A stretch of 64,000 nt of DNA, from the NCBI GenBank assembly GCA_020849615.1, contig JADLFW010000010.1, forward strand, positions 110,303-174,302. The letters are read 5' to 3'. The position numbers and the translations under genes were made by a program. Source of the stretch: Phycisphaerales bacterium (GTDB lineage: Bacteria; Planctomycetota; Phycisphaerae; Phycisphaerales; UBA1924). Shown piece after piece: positions 7,544-16,215 of this stretch. The notes beneath the pieces are model-generated. The model saw only the letters and a list, made by a program, of their open reading frames with translations, was not told the DNA's origin and ran no database searches. The first letter of the stretch is position 1; each line of letters begins with the position of its first letter.

Positions 7544-9138
7544 CGGGCCGGCAGGAGCGAGGCGAGCAGGCCGAACCGCATGGCGGCGTAGACCACCAGC
7601 GGGACGAGCACGACGCTGAGCAGGTCGAGCACCAGGCCCGCCTTGGCCATCTGGCGCAGGGTGACGCGGCCCGTCGAGAAGGCGAGGGCGTTGGGGGCGG
7701 TGCCCATGGGGAGCATGAACCCGAGGCTGGCGGCGAGGGTGGCGGTGACGATGAGGGCCTCGGGCGGGGCGTTCATCTTCTCGGCCATCGCCGCGGCGAG
7801 CGGGAGCATGGCGGCGACGAGCGCGGTGTTGCTGGTGAGCTCGGTGAGGAAGACGCACAGGGCGGCGAAGGCGAACATGACGGCGAGCACGGGGATGTGC
7901 TCGAGGCCCGCGAACTGGTTGGCGATCGCGCGGTCCAGGCCCGTCGTCTTCACCGCCTCGGCGAGGCTGAGCCCACCGCCGAAGAGGATGAGGATGCCCC
8001 ACGGGCAACGCGAGGCCTCGTGCCACGTGAGCACCGGGCGCCGCTGACCGTTGTTGCCCGCCGGCAGCATGAACAGCGCCAGCGCCGCGAGCATGGCGAT
8101 GCCGGCATCGGAGAATCGGGTGGTGAAGAGCAGCCGGGCCCGCCAGGGGTCGGCGGCCTCGAGCCCGCTGACCCAGCGGCCCATCAGAGGCGCGGCGATC
8201 CAGAGAAACGAGGCGCCGAGAAACACGATGAGTGTCGCCCGCTCGCCCCGGTTCATCGGGCCCAGTTCGCGGAGCTCGCCGCGGATGAGCGTGCGCACGC
8301 CCGGCATGGGGCCCAGGTTCGCGGGGTAGCAGACCTTCGCGAGCACAACCCAGCAGGCCAGCACGAAGACCATCAGGATCGGGATGCCCAGGCGCAGCCA
8401 GTCGACGAACGTGACGGTGTGGTCGTAGGACTGGCGGATGAAGGCGGCCATCTGGGCGGTGGGGGGTGTGCCGATGAGTGTGCCCACCCCGCCGATCGAG
8501 GCGCCGAACGCCACCGCGAGGATGAGCGAGATCGCGAGGTTGTGGAGGCCGCGGTGATCGGCGGGCGTCAGCACGCCGACGCGGGTCCGCGACAGCTCGA
8601 CCGCGACCAGCGAGGCGACGCTGGTGGCGATGGGCAGCATCATCACCGCCGCGGCGGTGTTGGAGACCCACATGCTGATGAACGCGGTGGCGGTGAGCAG
8701 CCCGGCGACGAGACGGGCCGGCGAGGCGCCGACCGCGTTGACCACGACGAGCGCGGCCCGGCGGTGCAGCCCCCAGCGCTCGACCGCCTGGCCCAGCAAC
8801 ATGCCGCCGAGGAAGAGGAAAATGATGTCCTGGGCGTACGGGCGGGCCGTCTCGGAGATGCTCGCGATCCCCAGGATGGGAAAGACTGCCAGCGGGATGA
8901 GCGAGACCGCCTCGAGGGGCAGAGCCTCCGAGAGCCACCAGAGGGCCATGAGCACGGCGACCGCCGCGGTCGCCCGGGCCGCGTGCGAGAGCGCGGCCGG
9001 ATCGGTTGAGCCGGGCGGGGCCTCGGGCAGGATGAAGTAGACGACCAGCGCCACCACGGGCGCACCGAAGAGGAAGGCCCGGCGGATGAAGCCGGGCCCG
9101 GGCGCGGAGTCCGTCGATGGCGATGTCGCTTCGCTCAC
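7540..9138 (-). CDS. SLC13/DASS family anion:sodium symporter
   Basis: A 532-residue integral membrane carrier with about 12 hydrophobic segments. Both halves carry the family's SNT signature: WVSNTAAAVMMLP at about residue 155 and LTSNTALVAAMLP at about residue 420, which in DASS structures bind Na+ and substrate. The family imports dicarboxylates, citrate or sulfate with Na+; the substrate here cannot be read from sequence. The start is a GTG at 9138. It is the last gene of a leftward group (Lrp, DUF2917, EamA, DUF486), with a 61-base gap after the DUF486 gene, so co-transcription is possible but not certain. Confidence 0.88.
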   Translation of the reverse strand: MSEATSPSTDSAPGPGFIRRAFLFGAPVVALVVYFILPEAPPGSTDPAALSHAARATAAVAVLMALWWLSEALPLEAVSLIPLAVFPILGIASISETARPYAQDIIFLFLGGMLLGQAVERWGLHRRAALVVVNAVGASPARLVAGLLTATAFISMWVSNTAAAVMMLPIATSVASLVAVELSRTRVGVLTPADHRGLHNLAISLILAVAFGASIGGVGTLIGTPPTAQMAAFIRQSYDHTVTFVDWLRLGIPILMVFVLACWVVLAKVCYPANLGPMPGVRTLIRGELRELGPMNRGERATLIVFLGASFLWIAAPLMGRWVSGLEAADPWRARLLFTTRFSDAGIAMLAALALFMLPAGNNGQRRPVLTWHEASRCPWGILILFGGGLSLAEAVKTTGLDRAIANQFAGLEHIPVLAVMFAFAALCVFLTELTSNTALVAAMLPLAAAMAEKMNAPPEALIVTATLAASLGFMLPMGTAPNALAFSTGRVTLRQMAKAGLVLDLLSVVLVPLVVYAAMRFGLLASLLPAR

Positions 9139-9199
9139 GCCCGCATCATCGCAGATTCTCCCGAATCGCGGCGAGCCGGCCGGGGGGATGGGGCGGGCC

Positions 9200-9580
9200 T
9201 CACGGCACGCCGGCCTTGGCCCGCCCGTACATCGAGACGACCACGCCCGCCATGATCAGGGCGAACGCGGCCCAGTCGGTGGCCCGGAGCTTCTCCTTCA
9301 GGATGACCATCGAGAAGGTACTGAAGACCACGAGCGTGATGGCTTCCTGGATCACCTTGAGCTGCGGCGCGGTGTACGGGCCGCCGGTCGAGATGTGCCC
9401 GATGCGGTTGGCCGGCACCTGCAGCGCGTACTCCGGCAGCGCGATGAGCCAGGAGATGAAGATCGCCACCGGGATCGACCACGCGTGTTTCTTGAGGTGG
9501 TAGTACCACGCCGTGGTCATGAAGGTGTTGGAGCCGATGAGCAGCAGGACCGGGGTGAGCCATCGTGAAAGGCTGGGCAT
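9200..9580 (-). CDS. DMT-family small membrane protein (DUF486)
   Basis: 126 residues with four predicted membrane spans, an exact fit to the single-unit DMT/DUF486 family (WYYHLK, YALQVPANRIGH, KVIQEAITLVVFSTF and LRATDWAAF motifs). Members are uncharacterised small transporter-like proteins, probably acting as dimers. TATTCT followed by six bases precedes the ATG, so this gene may have its own leaderless transcript although it lies 22 bases downstream of the EamA gene in the same direction. Confidence 0.88.
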   Translation of the reverse strand: MPSLSRWLTPVLLLIGSNTFMTTAWYYHLKKHAWSIPVAIFISWLIALPEYALQVPANRIGHISTGGPYTAPQLKVIQEAITLVVFSTFSMVILKEKLRATDWAAFALIMAGVVVSMYGRAKAGVP

Positions 9581-9586
9581 GGCGGC

Positions 9587-9592
9587 AGAATA
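9587..9592 (-). promoter_or_regulatory. TATTCT -10-like box, leaderless configuration
   Basis: On the minus strand TATTCT is followed by GCCGCC and then the ATG at 9580: a 6-nt gap identical to that before rsmD. No Shine-Dalgarno sequence is present. Confidence 0.55.
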
Positions 9593-9602
9593 GGCGGGCG
9601 GC

Positions 9603-10586
9603 TCAGCCCGTCTCGGGCGCGGTCTCCAGCGTCGAGAGCCGGGCCGCGCGGGCCGCCCGCTGCTGATCGTGCAGGATCAGGAACACGCCGCCGATGATCA
9701 CCGCCGCGGCGATGATCGTCATCGAGCCCACGTGCTCGCCGCCCAGCAGCCAGCCCAGGAACACCGCGACGACCGGGTTGACGTAGGCATACGTCGAGAC
9801 GCTGGCCGCGCTGCACACCGACAGCAGCCAGCTGTACGCCGTGAAGCCGACGATCGAGCCGAAGACGACGAGGTACAGGAACGCCAGCACCGACCGCATC
9901 GTCATGTCCGCGGGGTGCGCCGTGGCCCACTCGCCGCGCGCTGTGCCCGCCATGAGCTGCATCGAGCCGCCGCAGAGCATCTGCATGCCTGTCCAGAGGA
10001 AGGCGTGCAAGACAGCTCCGTTGCCGCGGGCCCGGGCCCGGGCGCCCGCGGCCTGCGAGTAGATCGAGCCGATGGCCCACGACAGCGCCGCCAGGACGAG
10101 CGCCGCCGCGCCCACGGGGTCGACCGCCGAACTCCCCAGCCCCGGCGCCATCAGCATGGCGACACCCGCGAACCCGGCGATCAGGCCCAGCACCGCGCGG
10201 GCCCCGGGCCGCGTTGCGCCCGGCAGCAGCATCGCGACCAGCACGATCCACAAGGGCTCCGTGGCGATGATGAGTGCGGCCGGGCCGCTCGCCACCTTCT
10301 GCTCGGCCCACACCACCAGGCCGTTGCCACCGAGGAACAGCAGCCCGCCCACGATCGCGGCATCACGCCAGTCCTTCAGCCCGGGGCGCGGCGAGCCCGA
10401 GCGCAGCCGGGCCCAGGCGTACAGCAGGGCGCCCGCGAGGATGAACCGCGTGCCCGCCATCAGGAACGGCGGCAGCGATTCGATCGCGATCCGGATCCCC
10501 AGGTACGTCGAACCCCAGATGAAGTAGATCGCCCCGAACGCCGCCAGCACCAGCCCCAGCGGCGCGCGGGGCCGAAGACCTTCCAT
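9603..10586 (-). CDS. EamA-family (DMT) exporter, YedA-like
   Basis: A 327-residue membrane protein with ten hydrophobic segments arranged as two five-helix EamA repeats. Seen: AIYFIWGSTYLGIRIAIE at the N-terminus and VNPVVAVFLGWLLGGE in the second repeat, both hallmarks of the RhaT/YedA-type drug/metabolite transporters, which usually export amino acids or related metabolites. AAAGGA lies 8-9 nt upstream of the start. It directly follows the DUF2917 and Lrp-type genes, and an amino-acid-sensing Lrp regulator next to an exporter is a common pattern, so control by that regulator is a reasonable inference. Confidence 0.9.
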   Translation of the reverse strand: MEGLRPRAPLGLVLAAFGAIYFIWGSTYLGIRIAIESLPPFLMAGTRFILAGALLYAWARLRSGSPRPGLKDWRDAAIVGGLLFLGGNGLVVWAEQKVASGPAALIIATEPLWIVLVAMLLPGATRPGARAVLGLIAGFAGVAMLMAPGLGSSAVDPVGAAALVLAALSWAIGSIYSQAAGARARARGNGAVLHAFLWTGMQMLCGGSMQLMAGTARGEWATAHPADMTMRSVLAFLYLVVFGSIVGFTAYSWLLSVCSAASVSTYAYVNPVVAVFLGWLLGGEHVGSMTIIAAAVIIGGVFLILHDQQRAARAARLSTLETAPETG

Positions 10587-10603
10587 GATGATGTTCCTTT
10601 CGT

Positions 10604-10909
10604 TCAGGCAGCGCTGGACCGGGCCGGGCCCGGCTCTTCAAACCGCAGCAGCGAGCGTCGGGTCGCCTGCACCACCACGCGGCCCGTGCGGGCCAGCGGC
10701 AGCCGCTCTCCGGCCCGGACGATGTGATCGATGCGATCGCCGGCCTGGGTCACCCAGACCTCGCCATCTTGAACGAACAGTTCGAGGTCCTGGCGCGGGC
10801 CGGGGTCGGCCGACCAGACCTGGCCCGGCGTCAGCGCGATGAGCGCCGCCGCACCGGTGCGGGGTTCAAACTCGCGGGGGGTGTGCTGCACGAAGCCGAA
10901 AGACAACAT
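10604..10909 (-). CDS. DUF2917 family protein
   Basis: 101 residues matching the small DUF2917 family: a beta-rich core with the pattern VWVTQAGDRIDHIVRAGE, followed by a basic VVVQATRRS stretch, which folds like a single-stranded cupin-type barrel by analogy. Function unknown. GGAGG lies 7 nt before the ATG. It sits between the Lrp-type regulator (23-base gap) and the EamA exporter (17-base gap), and in my knowledge DUF2917 genes often accompany such exporters. Confidence 0.75.
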   Translation of the reverse strand: MLSFGFVQHTPREFEPRTGAAALIALTPGQVWSADPGPRQDLELFVQDGEVWVTQAGDRIDHIVRAGERLPLARTGRVVVQATRRSLLRFEEPGPARSSAA

Positions 10910-10932
10910 GAGCGGACCTCCAACTCCCCGAA

Positions 10933-11403
10933 TCAGGCTTCAGCGGCGGCCGCGGCGCGGGCCACGGGCAGCCGCGTGGTTTCCTTGATGGTGTCGAGCA
11001 CGACGGTGGTGCGGGTGCCGCGCAGGCCCGGCACCGATTTGAAGTCCTCGCGGAGGATCTTGCCCAGGGCCTCGGGCCCGGCCGTGCGGATCTTGACGAG
11101 GTAGTCATCATCGCCGGCGATGTGGTGGACTTCCTGGACGCCGGGGATGTCGGCGAGGGCCCGGCCGACGGCCTCGCACTCGCCGGTGGACTTGACGAGG
11201 ATGAAGGCGAGCAGGCCCAGTCCCAGGGCGTGGGGCTCGATGGAGGCCGAGTAGCCGCGGACGATGCCCTTCTCCTCGAGCTTTTTGATTCGTTCAAAGA
11301 CAGCAGAGTGGGCCATGCCGACCTGGCGGGCGATCTCCGCGGCGGCGATGCGGGCGTTGTCCTGAATGATCGTCATGATTTCTCTGTCTTTGCTGTCGAT
11401 CAT
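10933..11403 (-). CDS. Lrp/AsnC-family transcriptional regulator
   Basis: 156 residues: an N-terminal winged HTH (IDSKDREIMTIIQDNARI, then EIARQVGMAHSAVFERIKKL) and a C-terminal RAM/ACT-like domain (about 65-140) with the GDDDYLVKI motif typical of Lrp effectors' binding fold. I chose the ATG at 11403, with GGAG 8 nt upstream. Upstream on the minus strand, TATTGT is a fair -10 box. Lrp proteins bind amino acids and regulate transport and metabolism; the adjacent DUF2917/EamA genes are its likely targets, by position only. Confidence 0.92.
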   Translation of the reverse strand: MIDSKDREIMTIIQDNARIAAAEIARQVGMAHSAVFERIKKLEEKGIVRGYSASIEPHALGLGLLAFILVKSTGECEAVGRALADIPGVQEVHHIAGDDDYLVKIRTAGPEALGKILREDFKSVPGLRGTRTTVVLDTIKETTRLPVARAAAAAEA

Positions 11404-11542
11404 TCGGAGATCTCCGCCTGCTGGCGACAATATGGCATGAATCGCTGTGAATCAAGGGATGGGGTGATCCCAAACCGAAAACTAACTTCAGACTGGGAGT
11501 TATCGGCGCGGCGGCCCGTCCGGGCCGGTTCAGGAGACCACC

Positions 11543-12634
11543 ATGAAGCGGGGATGGATTGCGGCGGCGGCGGCGATTTCGGGGATGGCGGCGTCGGTCA
11601 ACGCGGAGCCGCCGAGGTACCGGGTGGAGGAACTCCAAGCCTTGGCGCCGACCGCGCCGGGCGAGTTCCGCGGCCGCGGTGTTACGCAGTTCCTGCCGGG
11701 TGGTGGGGCACTGGGCTATGCGGCTTCCGGCGGCGGCTACTTCAGTCCGGTGCGCTGGGAGGGGACAACGCCGATTGCGCTCGACCTGCCCGATGGCTGG
11801 GCATCGGGCTACTCGTTCGGACAGGATGCCGCCGGGCGCATCGTCGGGACGGTGTATGACGGGCTCGAGTACCGCGAGTCGCGCGCGGTCGTATGGGAAG
11901 GCGGCGTTCCGCGCATCCTGAGCGATGCGGGCGGGCCGCGGGCTTCCGCATTCGCGGTGTCCGCCGCGGGCGACATCGCGGGGTCGATGGAGTTGAAGGA
12001 TGGGCGGCAGATCGCGGTCGTCTGGCGCGGGGGCGGGCCCGAGTACACCGAGTTGACGCCGCCCGCGGGGCTGGACAACGCCAGCGCGTACGCCATCAAC
12101 CACGATGGGGCGATGGGCGGTTCTGCGTTTCTGAGCGGGGCGTGGGCGACCACGATGCGCCCCGTCCTTTGGATGGATGGCGTGCCGGTCGAGTTGCCTA
12201 TGCCGCCCGCGGCCGACCGGGCGGGTGTCGCAGCAATGAACGACCACGGCGCTGTCCTTGGTTTCTGGGACAGTGAGTCGACCCTCGGGATCCTGCACTC
12301 GGCGCTCTGGATGGAAGGCCGGCTCGTCGACGATCCCGCGCTGGCGACTCCGAATCTGCAACTCATCGACCTCGACAACCGGGGCCGGGCGGTCGGAACA
12401 CTCCTGGGGGACGAGTGGTCGGGGGTGCTGTACGAAGAGGGCGAGCTGCTCTCGCTGACCGATCTGGTCGAGCCGGGGTGGGTCATCACGCAGGCCGAGA
12501 CGATCGCCGATGACGGGCGGATCTTCGCGATCGGCTACCACGACGGCGATTGGAGAGAAGTTGTTCTCACTCCCATCCCCGCGCCGGGGCCGCTCGTCCT
12601 GCTGGGCCTGGCCGCGGCCCGGCGGCGGCGATAA
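11543..12634 (+). CDS. Secreted HAF-repeat-like protein with PEP-CTERM-like tail
   Basis: 363 residues with a Sec signal peptide (cleavage after VNA at about residue 21). The mature part consists of repeating units of about 45-60 residues ending in W(E/M)xG.P (for example RWEGTTPIALDLPDGWASGY, VVWEGGVPRILSD, LWMDGVPVELP), the pattern of HAF repeats seen in extracellular proteins. The C-terminus IPAPGPLVLLGLAAARRRR is a short PEP-CTERM-type sorting signal: Pro-rich motif, hydrophobic helix, Arg cluster. It would be processed by an exosortase that is not in this window. A strong terminator follows 30 bases later. Confidence 0.8.
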   Translation: MKRGWIAAAAAISGMAASVNAEPPRYRVEELQALAPTAPGEFRGRGVTQFLPGGGALGYAASGGGYFSPVRWEGTTPIALDLPDGWASGYSFGQDAAGRIVGTVYDGLEYRESRAVVWEGGVPRILSDAGGPRASAFAVSAAGDIAGSMELKDGRQIAVVWRGGGPEYTELTPPAGLDNASAYAINHDGAMGGSAFLSGAWATTMRPVLWMDGVPVELPMPPAADRAGVAAMNDHGAVLGFWDSESTLGILHSALWMEGRLVDDPALATPNLQLIDLDNRGRAVGTLLGDEWSGVLYEEGELLSLTDLVEPGWVITQAETIADDGRIFAIGYHDGDWREVVLTPIPAPGPLVLLGLAAARRRR

Positions 12635-12664
12635 ACACGCGAGAATGCTCCACCAACGAAAAAA

Positions 12665-12684
12665 CCCCCGGCACGGGCCGGGGG
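12665..12684. terminator. Bidirectional Rho-independent terminator
   Basis: An 8-bp stem (12665-12672 with 12677-12684, CCCCCGGC/GCCGGGGG) has a 4-base loop. T-rich sequence follows on the plus strand (TTTGGTTTTG) and an A-run precedes it (12659-12664), giving a U-tract on the minus strand too. It lies between the convergent PEP-CTERM-like gene and ilvE. Confidence 0.85.
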
Positions 12685-12712
12685 TTTGGTTTTGTTACTT
12701 CGTCACTACTTC

Positions 12713-13723
12713 TCAGGCTTCCGGCACATTCGGCCCGGTCACGATCTCGCGGAACTTCATCCGCAGCTTCTTGGTGATCGGCCCCTCGCCGTGGCCGATC
12801 TTGGTGGCCTTCGTGATCGTGCCCTTGCCGTCGTGCTGGTCGATCTGGCTGACGGCGATGAGCTCGGCGGCGGTGCCGGTGAGGAAGGCCTCATCGGCGG
12901 TGAGCAGGTCATCGAGGCGCAGGTGCTTCTCGATGCACGTCAGGCCCAGCGCCGAGCAGAGGTCCTTCTTGACGAACTCGCGGGTGACACCCTCGAGGAT
13001 GCCATCCTCGCTGGGGGGCGTGTAGAGCGTGCCGCCCTTGACCATGAAGATGTTGTCGCCCGAGCCCTCGGTAACGAAGCCGTCGAGGTTGAGCATGATG
13101 ACCTCATCGCACCCGAAGTCGATCGCCTCGCACTTGGCGAGGATGTTGTTCAGGTAGTTGAGGCTCTTGATGCGGGGGTCGAGGCAGGCGACGGGCGTCT
13201 TGGGCCGGTTGGCGACGATGACGCGCATCCCGGTCTCGTAGAACTCGGGGGCGTAGAGGCGGATCTGGTCGGCGATGCAGATGACCGCGGGCGTCGGGCA
13301 GCGGCGGGGGTCGAGCCCCAGCCCGCCGTAGCCGCGGGTGACGACCAGGCGGATGTACCCATCCGGGATGTTGTTGCGGGTGATGCACTCGCGCTGGATG
13401 GCGATCATCTCATCGCGGTCGACCGGGATCTTCAGGCGGATCTGGTCGGCGCAGCGGTAGAGGCGGTCCATGTGCTGCTTGAGCTTGAAGATCTTGCCGT
13501 TGTAGATCCGGATGCCCTCGAAGATGCCATCGCCGTAGAGCAGGCCGTGGTCGTAGACCGAGACCATCGCCTTGTTCTTGGGGAGCATCTGCCCGTTGAC
13601 GTAGATGTACGGGAACTCCTCGGTCAGCGGGGGCCAGACCGAGGCATGAGCGGGCTGCTGCTGCGCGGCGCTGGCGGCGTGCGTGTGGACGGCCTTGGTC
13701 GCGACGGCGGCTTTGCTGCTCAT
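12713..13723 (-). CDS. ilvE: Branched-chain amino acid aminotransferase
   Basis: 336 residues, fold type IV PLP aminotransferase catalysing the last step of Leu/Ile/Val synthesis. Seen: VYDHGLLYGDGIFEGIR near the N-terminus, the PLP-lysine region RIKSLNYLNNILAK at about residue 185, and GFVTEGSGDNIF and LTGTAAE motifs of the phosphate-binding side. A 36-residue N-terminal extension rich in Ala/His/Gln precedes the catalytic domain. GGAGGAG lies 6 nt upstream of the ATG, TATGAT at 13777-13782 is a likely -10 box, and a 21-base palindrome sits at the start of the predicted leader, suggesting regulation at the 5' end. Confidence 0.93.
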   Translation of the reverse strand: MSSKAAVATKAVHTHAASAAQQQPAHASVWPPLTEEFPYIYVNGQMLPKNKAMVSVYDHGLLYGDGIFEGIRIYNGKIFKLKQHMDRLYRCADQIRLKIPVDRDEMIAIQRECITRNNIPDGYIRLVVTRGYGGLGLDPRRCPTPAVICIADQIRLYAPEFYETGMRVIVANRPKTPVACLDPRIKSLNYLNNILAKCEAIDFGCDEVIMLNLDGFVTEGSGDNIFMVKGGTLYTPPSEDGILEGVTREFVKKDLCSALGLTCIEKHLRLDDLLTADEAFLTGTAAELIAVSQIDQHDGKGTITKATKIGHGEGPITKKLRMKFREIVTGPNVPEA

Positions 13724-13746
13724 GAAAACTCCTCCAAAAACGCGGC

Positions 13747-13767
13747 CGGGCTGAACCGTTCAGCCCG
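13747..13767. promoter_or_regulatory. Perfect 10-1-10 palindrome in the ilvE leader
   Basis: Arms CGGGCTGAAC (13747-13756) and GTTCAGCCCG (13758-13767) are perfectly complementary around one base. The element begins about 3 bases after the transcription start predicted from TATGAT and ends 23 bases before the start codon, so it could be an operator or an mRNA hairpin near the ribosome-binding site. Confidence 0.6.
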
Positions 13768-13776
13768 CTCGGCCAG

Positions 13777-13782
13777 ATCATA
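13777..13782 (-). promoter_or_regulatory. TATGAT -10 box of ilvE
   Basis: TATGAT on the minus strand, the best -10 match in the ilvE upstream region. No good -35 hexamer is visible 16-18 bases further upstream. Confidence 0.5.
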
Positions 13783-14003
13783 CGCGGGCCCGGCTGACGC
13801 CGGCGCCCGGCCCGGCAATCTCCGTGCTCGGTCTACGGTCTCCGCGCGGGTGGGGTTCAGGCCGGACCCCGAATGCGGAAATCCGCCCTGAATTCGGACC
13901 CCGAAGCCATCCGCAAACCCGCCCCGACTCAACCGGCGCCCGAACCGCTCGCGGCGAAATGGGGAACTTGCTCTGGTGGACCGATCGGCGGCGCCGATCC
14001 CCG

Positions 14004-16142
14004 TCAGCCGGCCCGCATCTCGGCCCCGACCTCGCGCTTGAGCTGCTCGACCAGCCCGGCGACCTGGGGCTCGATCTCATCAGCGCGGAGCGTCCGGGCC
14101 GGATCGCGGAAGCGCAGCCGAAGCGTCAGGGCCTTCTTTCCCGGACCCAGCCGCTTGGCATCGCGAAAGGTGCCCACGAAAGACCAGGATTCCAGCCGCT
14201 CCAGCCGGGCCTTGTCGATCAGCCCGCTCACCGCCGCCCAGGTCACCGAATCGGGGACGACCGGCGAGAGGTCGCGCTCGATCCCCGGAAACTCCGGCAG
14301 CGGGGTCAGCCGGGCCTTGGGCGGGTAGAGCGCCAGCAGCGGCTCGAGCTCCACCTCGGCGGCGACGACGGGCCCATCGAGGTCGAACTCCTTCTGCACC
14401 GCCTCGGTGATGATCCCGATCGAGCCGACGCGGGCCCCGTTGAGCAGGATCGCGGCGTGAGCGTGGGGGTCGTAGGCGGCGATGTCGGGTCCGCACGGCG
14501 TGAAGTCGAGCGAGGCCTTGATGCCTGCCAGCAGGCGGACCGCGCTCTCCACCGCGCCGCGCACGATCCGCACGCCCGTCTGCCGCTCAGTGATGGACCG
14601 CTTGCGGCCCTCGCCCGGGCAGTCGGCCAGGAGCGCGAGGCGGCGCTGCTCGAAGGTGAGCTGGGCCCGGGCGGTGGGGGAGGCGCTGCTGCTGGCGGCG
14701 CCGGCGGCGCCCTGATTGCGCTCGGCGAAGACGGAGGCGGTCTCGAAGAAGCGGATCCCGCCCGGCACGTGCACCTGGCCGTGCTGGTTGGATCGGCGGC
14801 ACGCCAGCAGGCTCGGGATGATGCTGGGCCGGAGGGTCGGCTCGGCGGCCCGGCGCTCATCATCGACGCCCAGGGCCATGAGCGAGGGCGGCATGAAGGC
14901 CTTGGCGTGGGCGGGCGTGATGAAGCTGAACGTCACGGTCTCATAGAAGCCCTGCCCGATGAGAAGGCCGGCGAGCTCGCGCTTGGCCCGTTCCGAGGCC
15001 TGCGGCGGTTTGACGACGACGCTGAGGCGTTCGGCGATGGGGATGGCGTCGAGGCCCTTGGTGCGGGCGACTTCCTCGACGAGGTCGATCTCGCGGGTGA
15101 GGTCGCCGCGGAAGGCGGGGATTGTGCACAGCATCGCATCGCCGCCGCGGCCGATGGGCTCGATGTCGATCTCGAGGGCCTGGAAGATCCGGGCCATCTC
15201 ATCGGTGGGGATGTGGATGCCCAGCAGGTCGCGGACGCGCTGCGGGCGGAACTGCACGCGGTACTGCCGCGGCAGCGGCGCGCCCCGGGCCAGGGCGCCA
15301 TCGCAGAGCTTGCCGCCGGCGAGTTCGACGATCAGCGCCGCGGCCCGGCGCGAGGCGTGGTCGAGCAGCAGCGGCGTGACTCCGCGCTCGAAGCGGTGGC
15401 TGGCATCGGTGCGGACGGCGTGGCGGCGCGCAGCGCGGCGGACGGTCGTGGGGGACCAGGTGGCGACTTCAAGGACGATGTCGGTGGTGGAGGCGTCGAC
15501 CTCGGAGTCGTGGCCGCCGATCACGCCGGCGAGGCTCTGGGCCCGGTCGCCATCCGCGACGACGAGCTCATCGCTCTTGAGCCTGCGTTTCTTGCCGTCG
15601 AGGGTGGTGAGGTCCTCACCCTCGCGGGCCCAGCGGATGATGAGCTTTGCACCCGCGAGCTTCTTGAGGTCGAAGACATGGGCGGGGTGGCCAAGCTCGA
15701 AGTTGAGGAAGTTGGTGACATCGACGATGTTGTTGATGGTGCGCTGGCCGACGGACTCGAGGGCCTGCACGAGCCACGCCGGGCTGGGCCCGACCTTGAC
15801 GCCGCGGATGACGCGGGCGGTGAAGTGGGGGCAGTCGGCGGGGACCTGGTTGTCAAGGGAGAAGACGGAGGTGATGGGTTCCCCGGAAGGGGCGGGGTCG
15901 GTCCATTGAGGCATGACGAGGCGCCGGCCCGTCTTGGAAGCGATTTCTCGGGCCAGGCCCGTGTGGCAGAGGCAATCGCCGCGGTTGCTGGTGAGGGCGA
16001 CATCGAGCTTCACATCGCCGCCGGCGAGGGGCTCGCGGGATTCGATCTCGAAGCCGGCGCCGACGAGGGCCTCTTCGGCCTGGTCGGCGGTGAGGCCGGC
16101 GGGGTTCAGGTAGCGGTTCAGCCATTGGAGCCCGGCGTTCAT
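14004..16142 (-). CDS. pheT: Phenylalanyl-tRNA synthetase beta subunit lacking the B2 domain
   Basis: 712 residues. PheT pairs with PheS to charge tRNA-Phe. Seen: the B1 start (LQWLNRYLNPAGL), LTSNRGDCLCHTGLAREIA, the B3/B4 editing region (VDVTNFLNFELGHPAHVFDL), B5, the catalytic-like core (DLVEEVARTKGLDAIP, FSFITPAHAKAF), and a C-terminal FDX-ACB anticodon-binding domain. The roughly 110-residue EMAP/OB-fold tRNA-binding domain B2, normally inserted within B1 after residue 40, is absent: AGFEIE runs almost directly into the SNRGDC segment. The length matches this (about 800 usual). The -10-like TATCCT lies 8 nt before the ATG without a Shine-Dalgarno sequence. pheS is not in the window. Confidence 0.92.
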   Translation of the reverse strand: MNAGLQWLNRYLNPAGLTADQAEEALVGAGFEIESREPLAGGDVKLDVALTSNRGDCLCHTGLAREIASKTGRRLVMPQWTDPAPSGEPITSVFSLDNQVPADCPHFTARVIRGVKVGPSPAWLVQALESVGQRTINNIVDVTNFLNFELGHPAHVFDLKKLAGAKLIIRWAREGEDLTTLDGKKRRLKSDELVVADGDRAQSLAGVIGGHDSEVDASTTDIVLEVATWSPTTVRRAARRHAVRTDASHRFERGVTPLLLDHASRRAAALIVELAGGKLCDGALARGAPLPRQYRVQFRPQRVRDLLGIHIPTDEMARIFQALEIDIEPIGRGGDAMLCTIPAFRGDLTREIDLVEEVARTKGLDAIPIAERLSVVVKPPQASERAKRELAGLLIGQGFYETVTFSFITPAHAKAFMPPSLMALGVDDERRAAEPTLRPSIIPSLLACRRSNQHGQVHVPGGIRFFETASVFAERNQGAAGAASSSASPTARAQLTFEQRRLALLADCPGEGRKRSITERQTGVRIVRGAVESAVRLLAGIKASLDFTPCGPDIAAYDPHAHAAILLNGARVGSIGIITEAVQKEFDLDGPVVAAEVELEPLLALYPPKARLTPLPEFPGIERDLSPVVPDSVTWAAVSGLIDKARLERLESWSFVGTFRDAKRLGPGKKALTLRLRFRDPARTLRADEIEPQVAGLVEQLKREVGAEMRAG

Positions 16143-16150
16143 AGGGCAAG

Positions 16151-16156
16151 AGGATA
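16151..16156 (-). promoter_or_regulatory. TATCCT -10-like box of pheT, leaderless configuration
   Basis: TATCCT on the minus strand followed by eight bases and the pheT ATG at 16142, with no Shine-Dalgarno motif between. Confidence 0.5.
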
Positions 16157-16215
16157 GGAGGAGTGCCGGGCGGGGCGTGCCGGGTCACGGTTAGACTCTG
16201 GCCCGGAGGTCAGGC

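Noticed and set aside
9136..9150. GATGAT six bases before the SLC13 GTG as a leaderless box
   Set aside because: It does not fit TAnnnT (begins GA), so I did not count it with the others.
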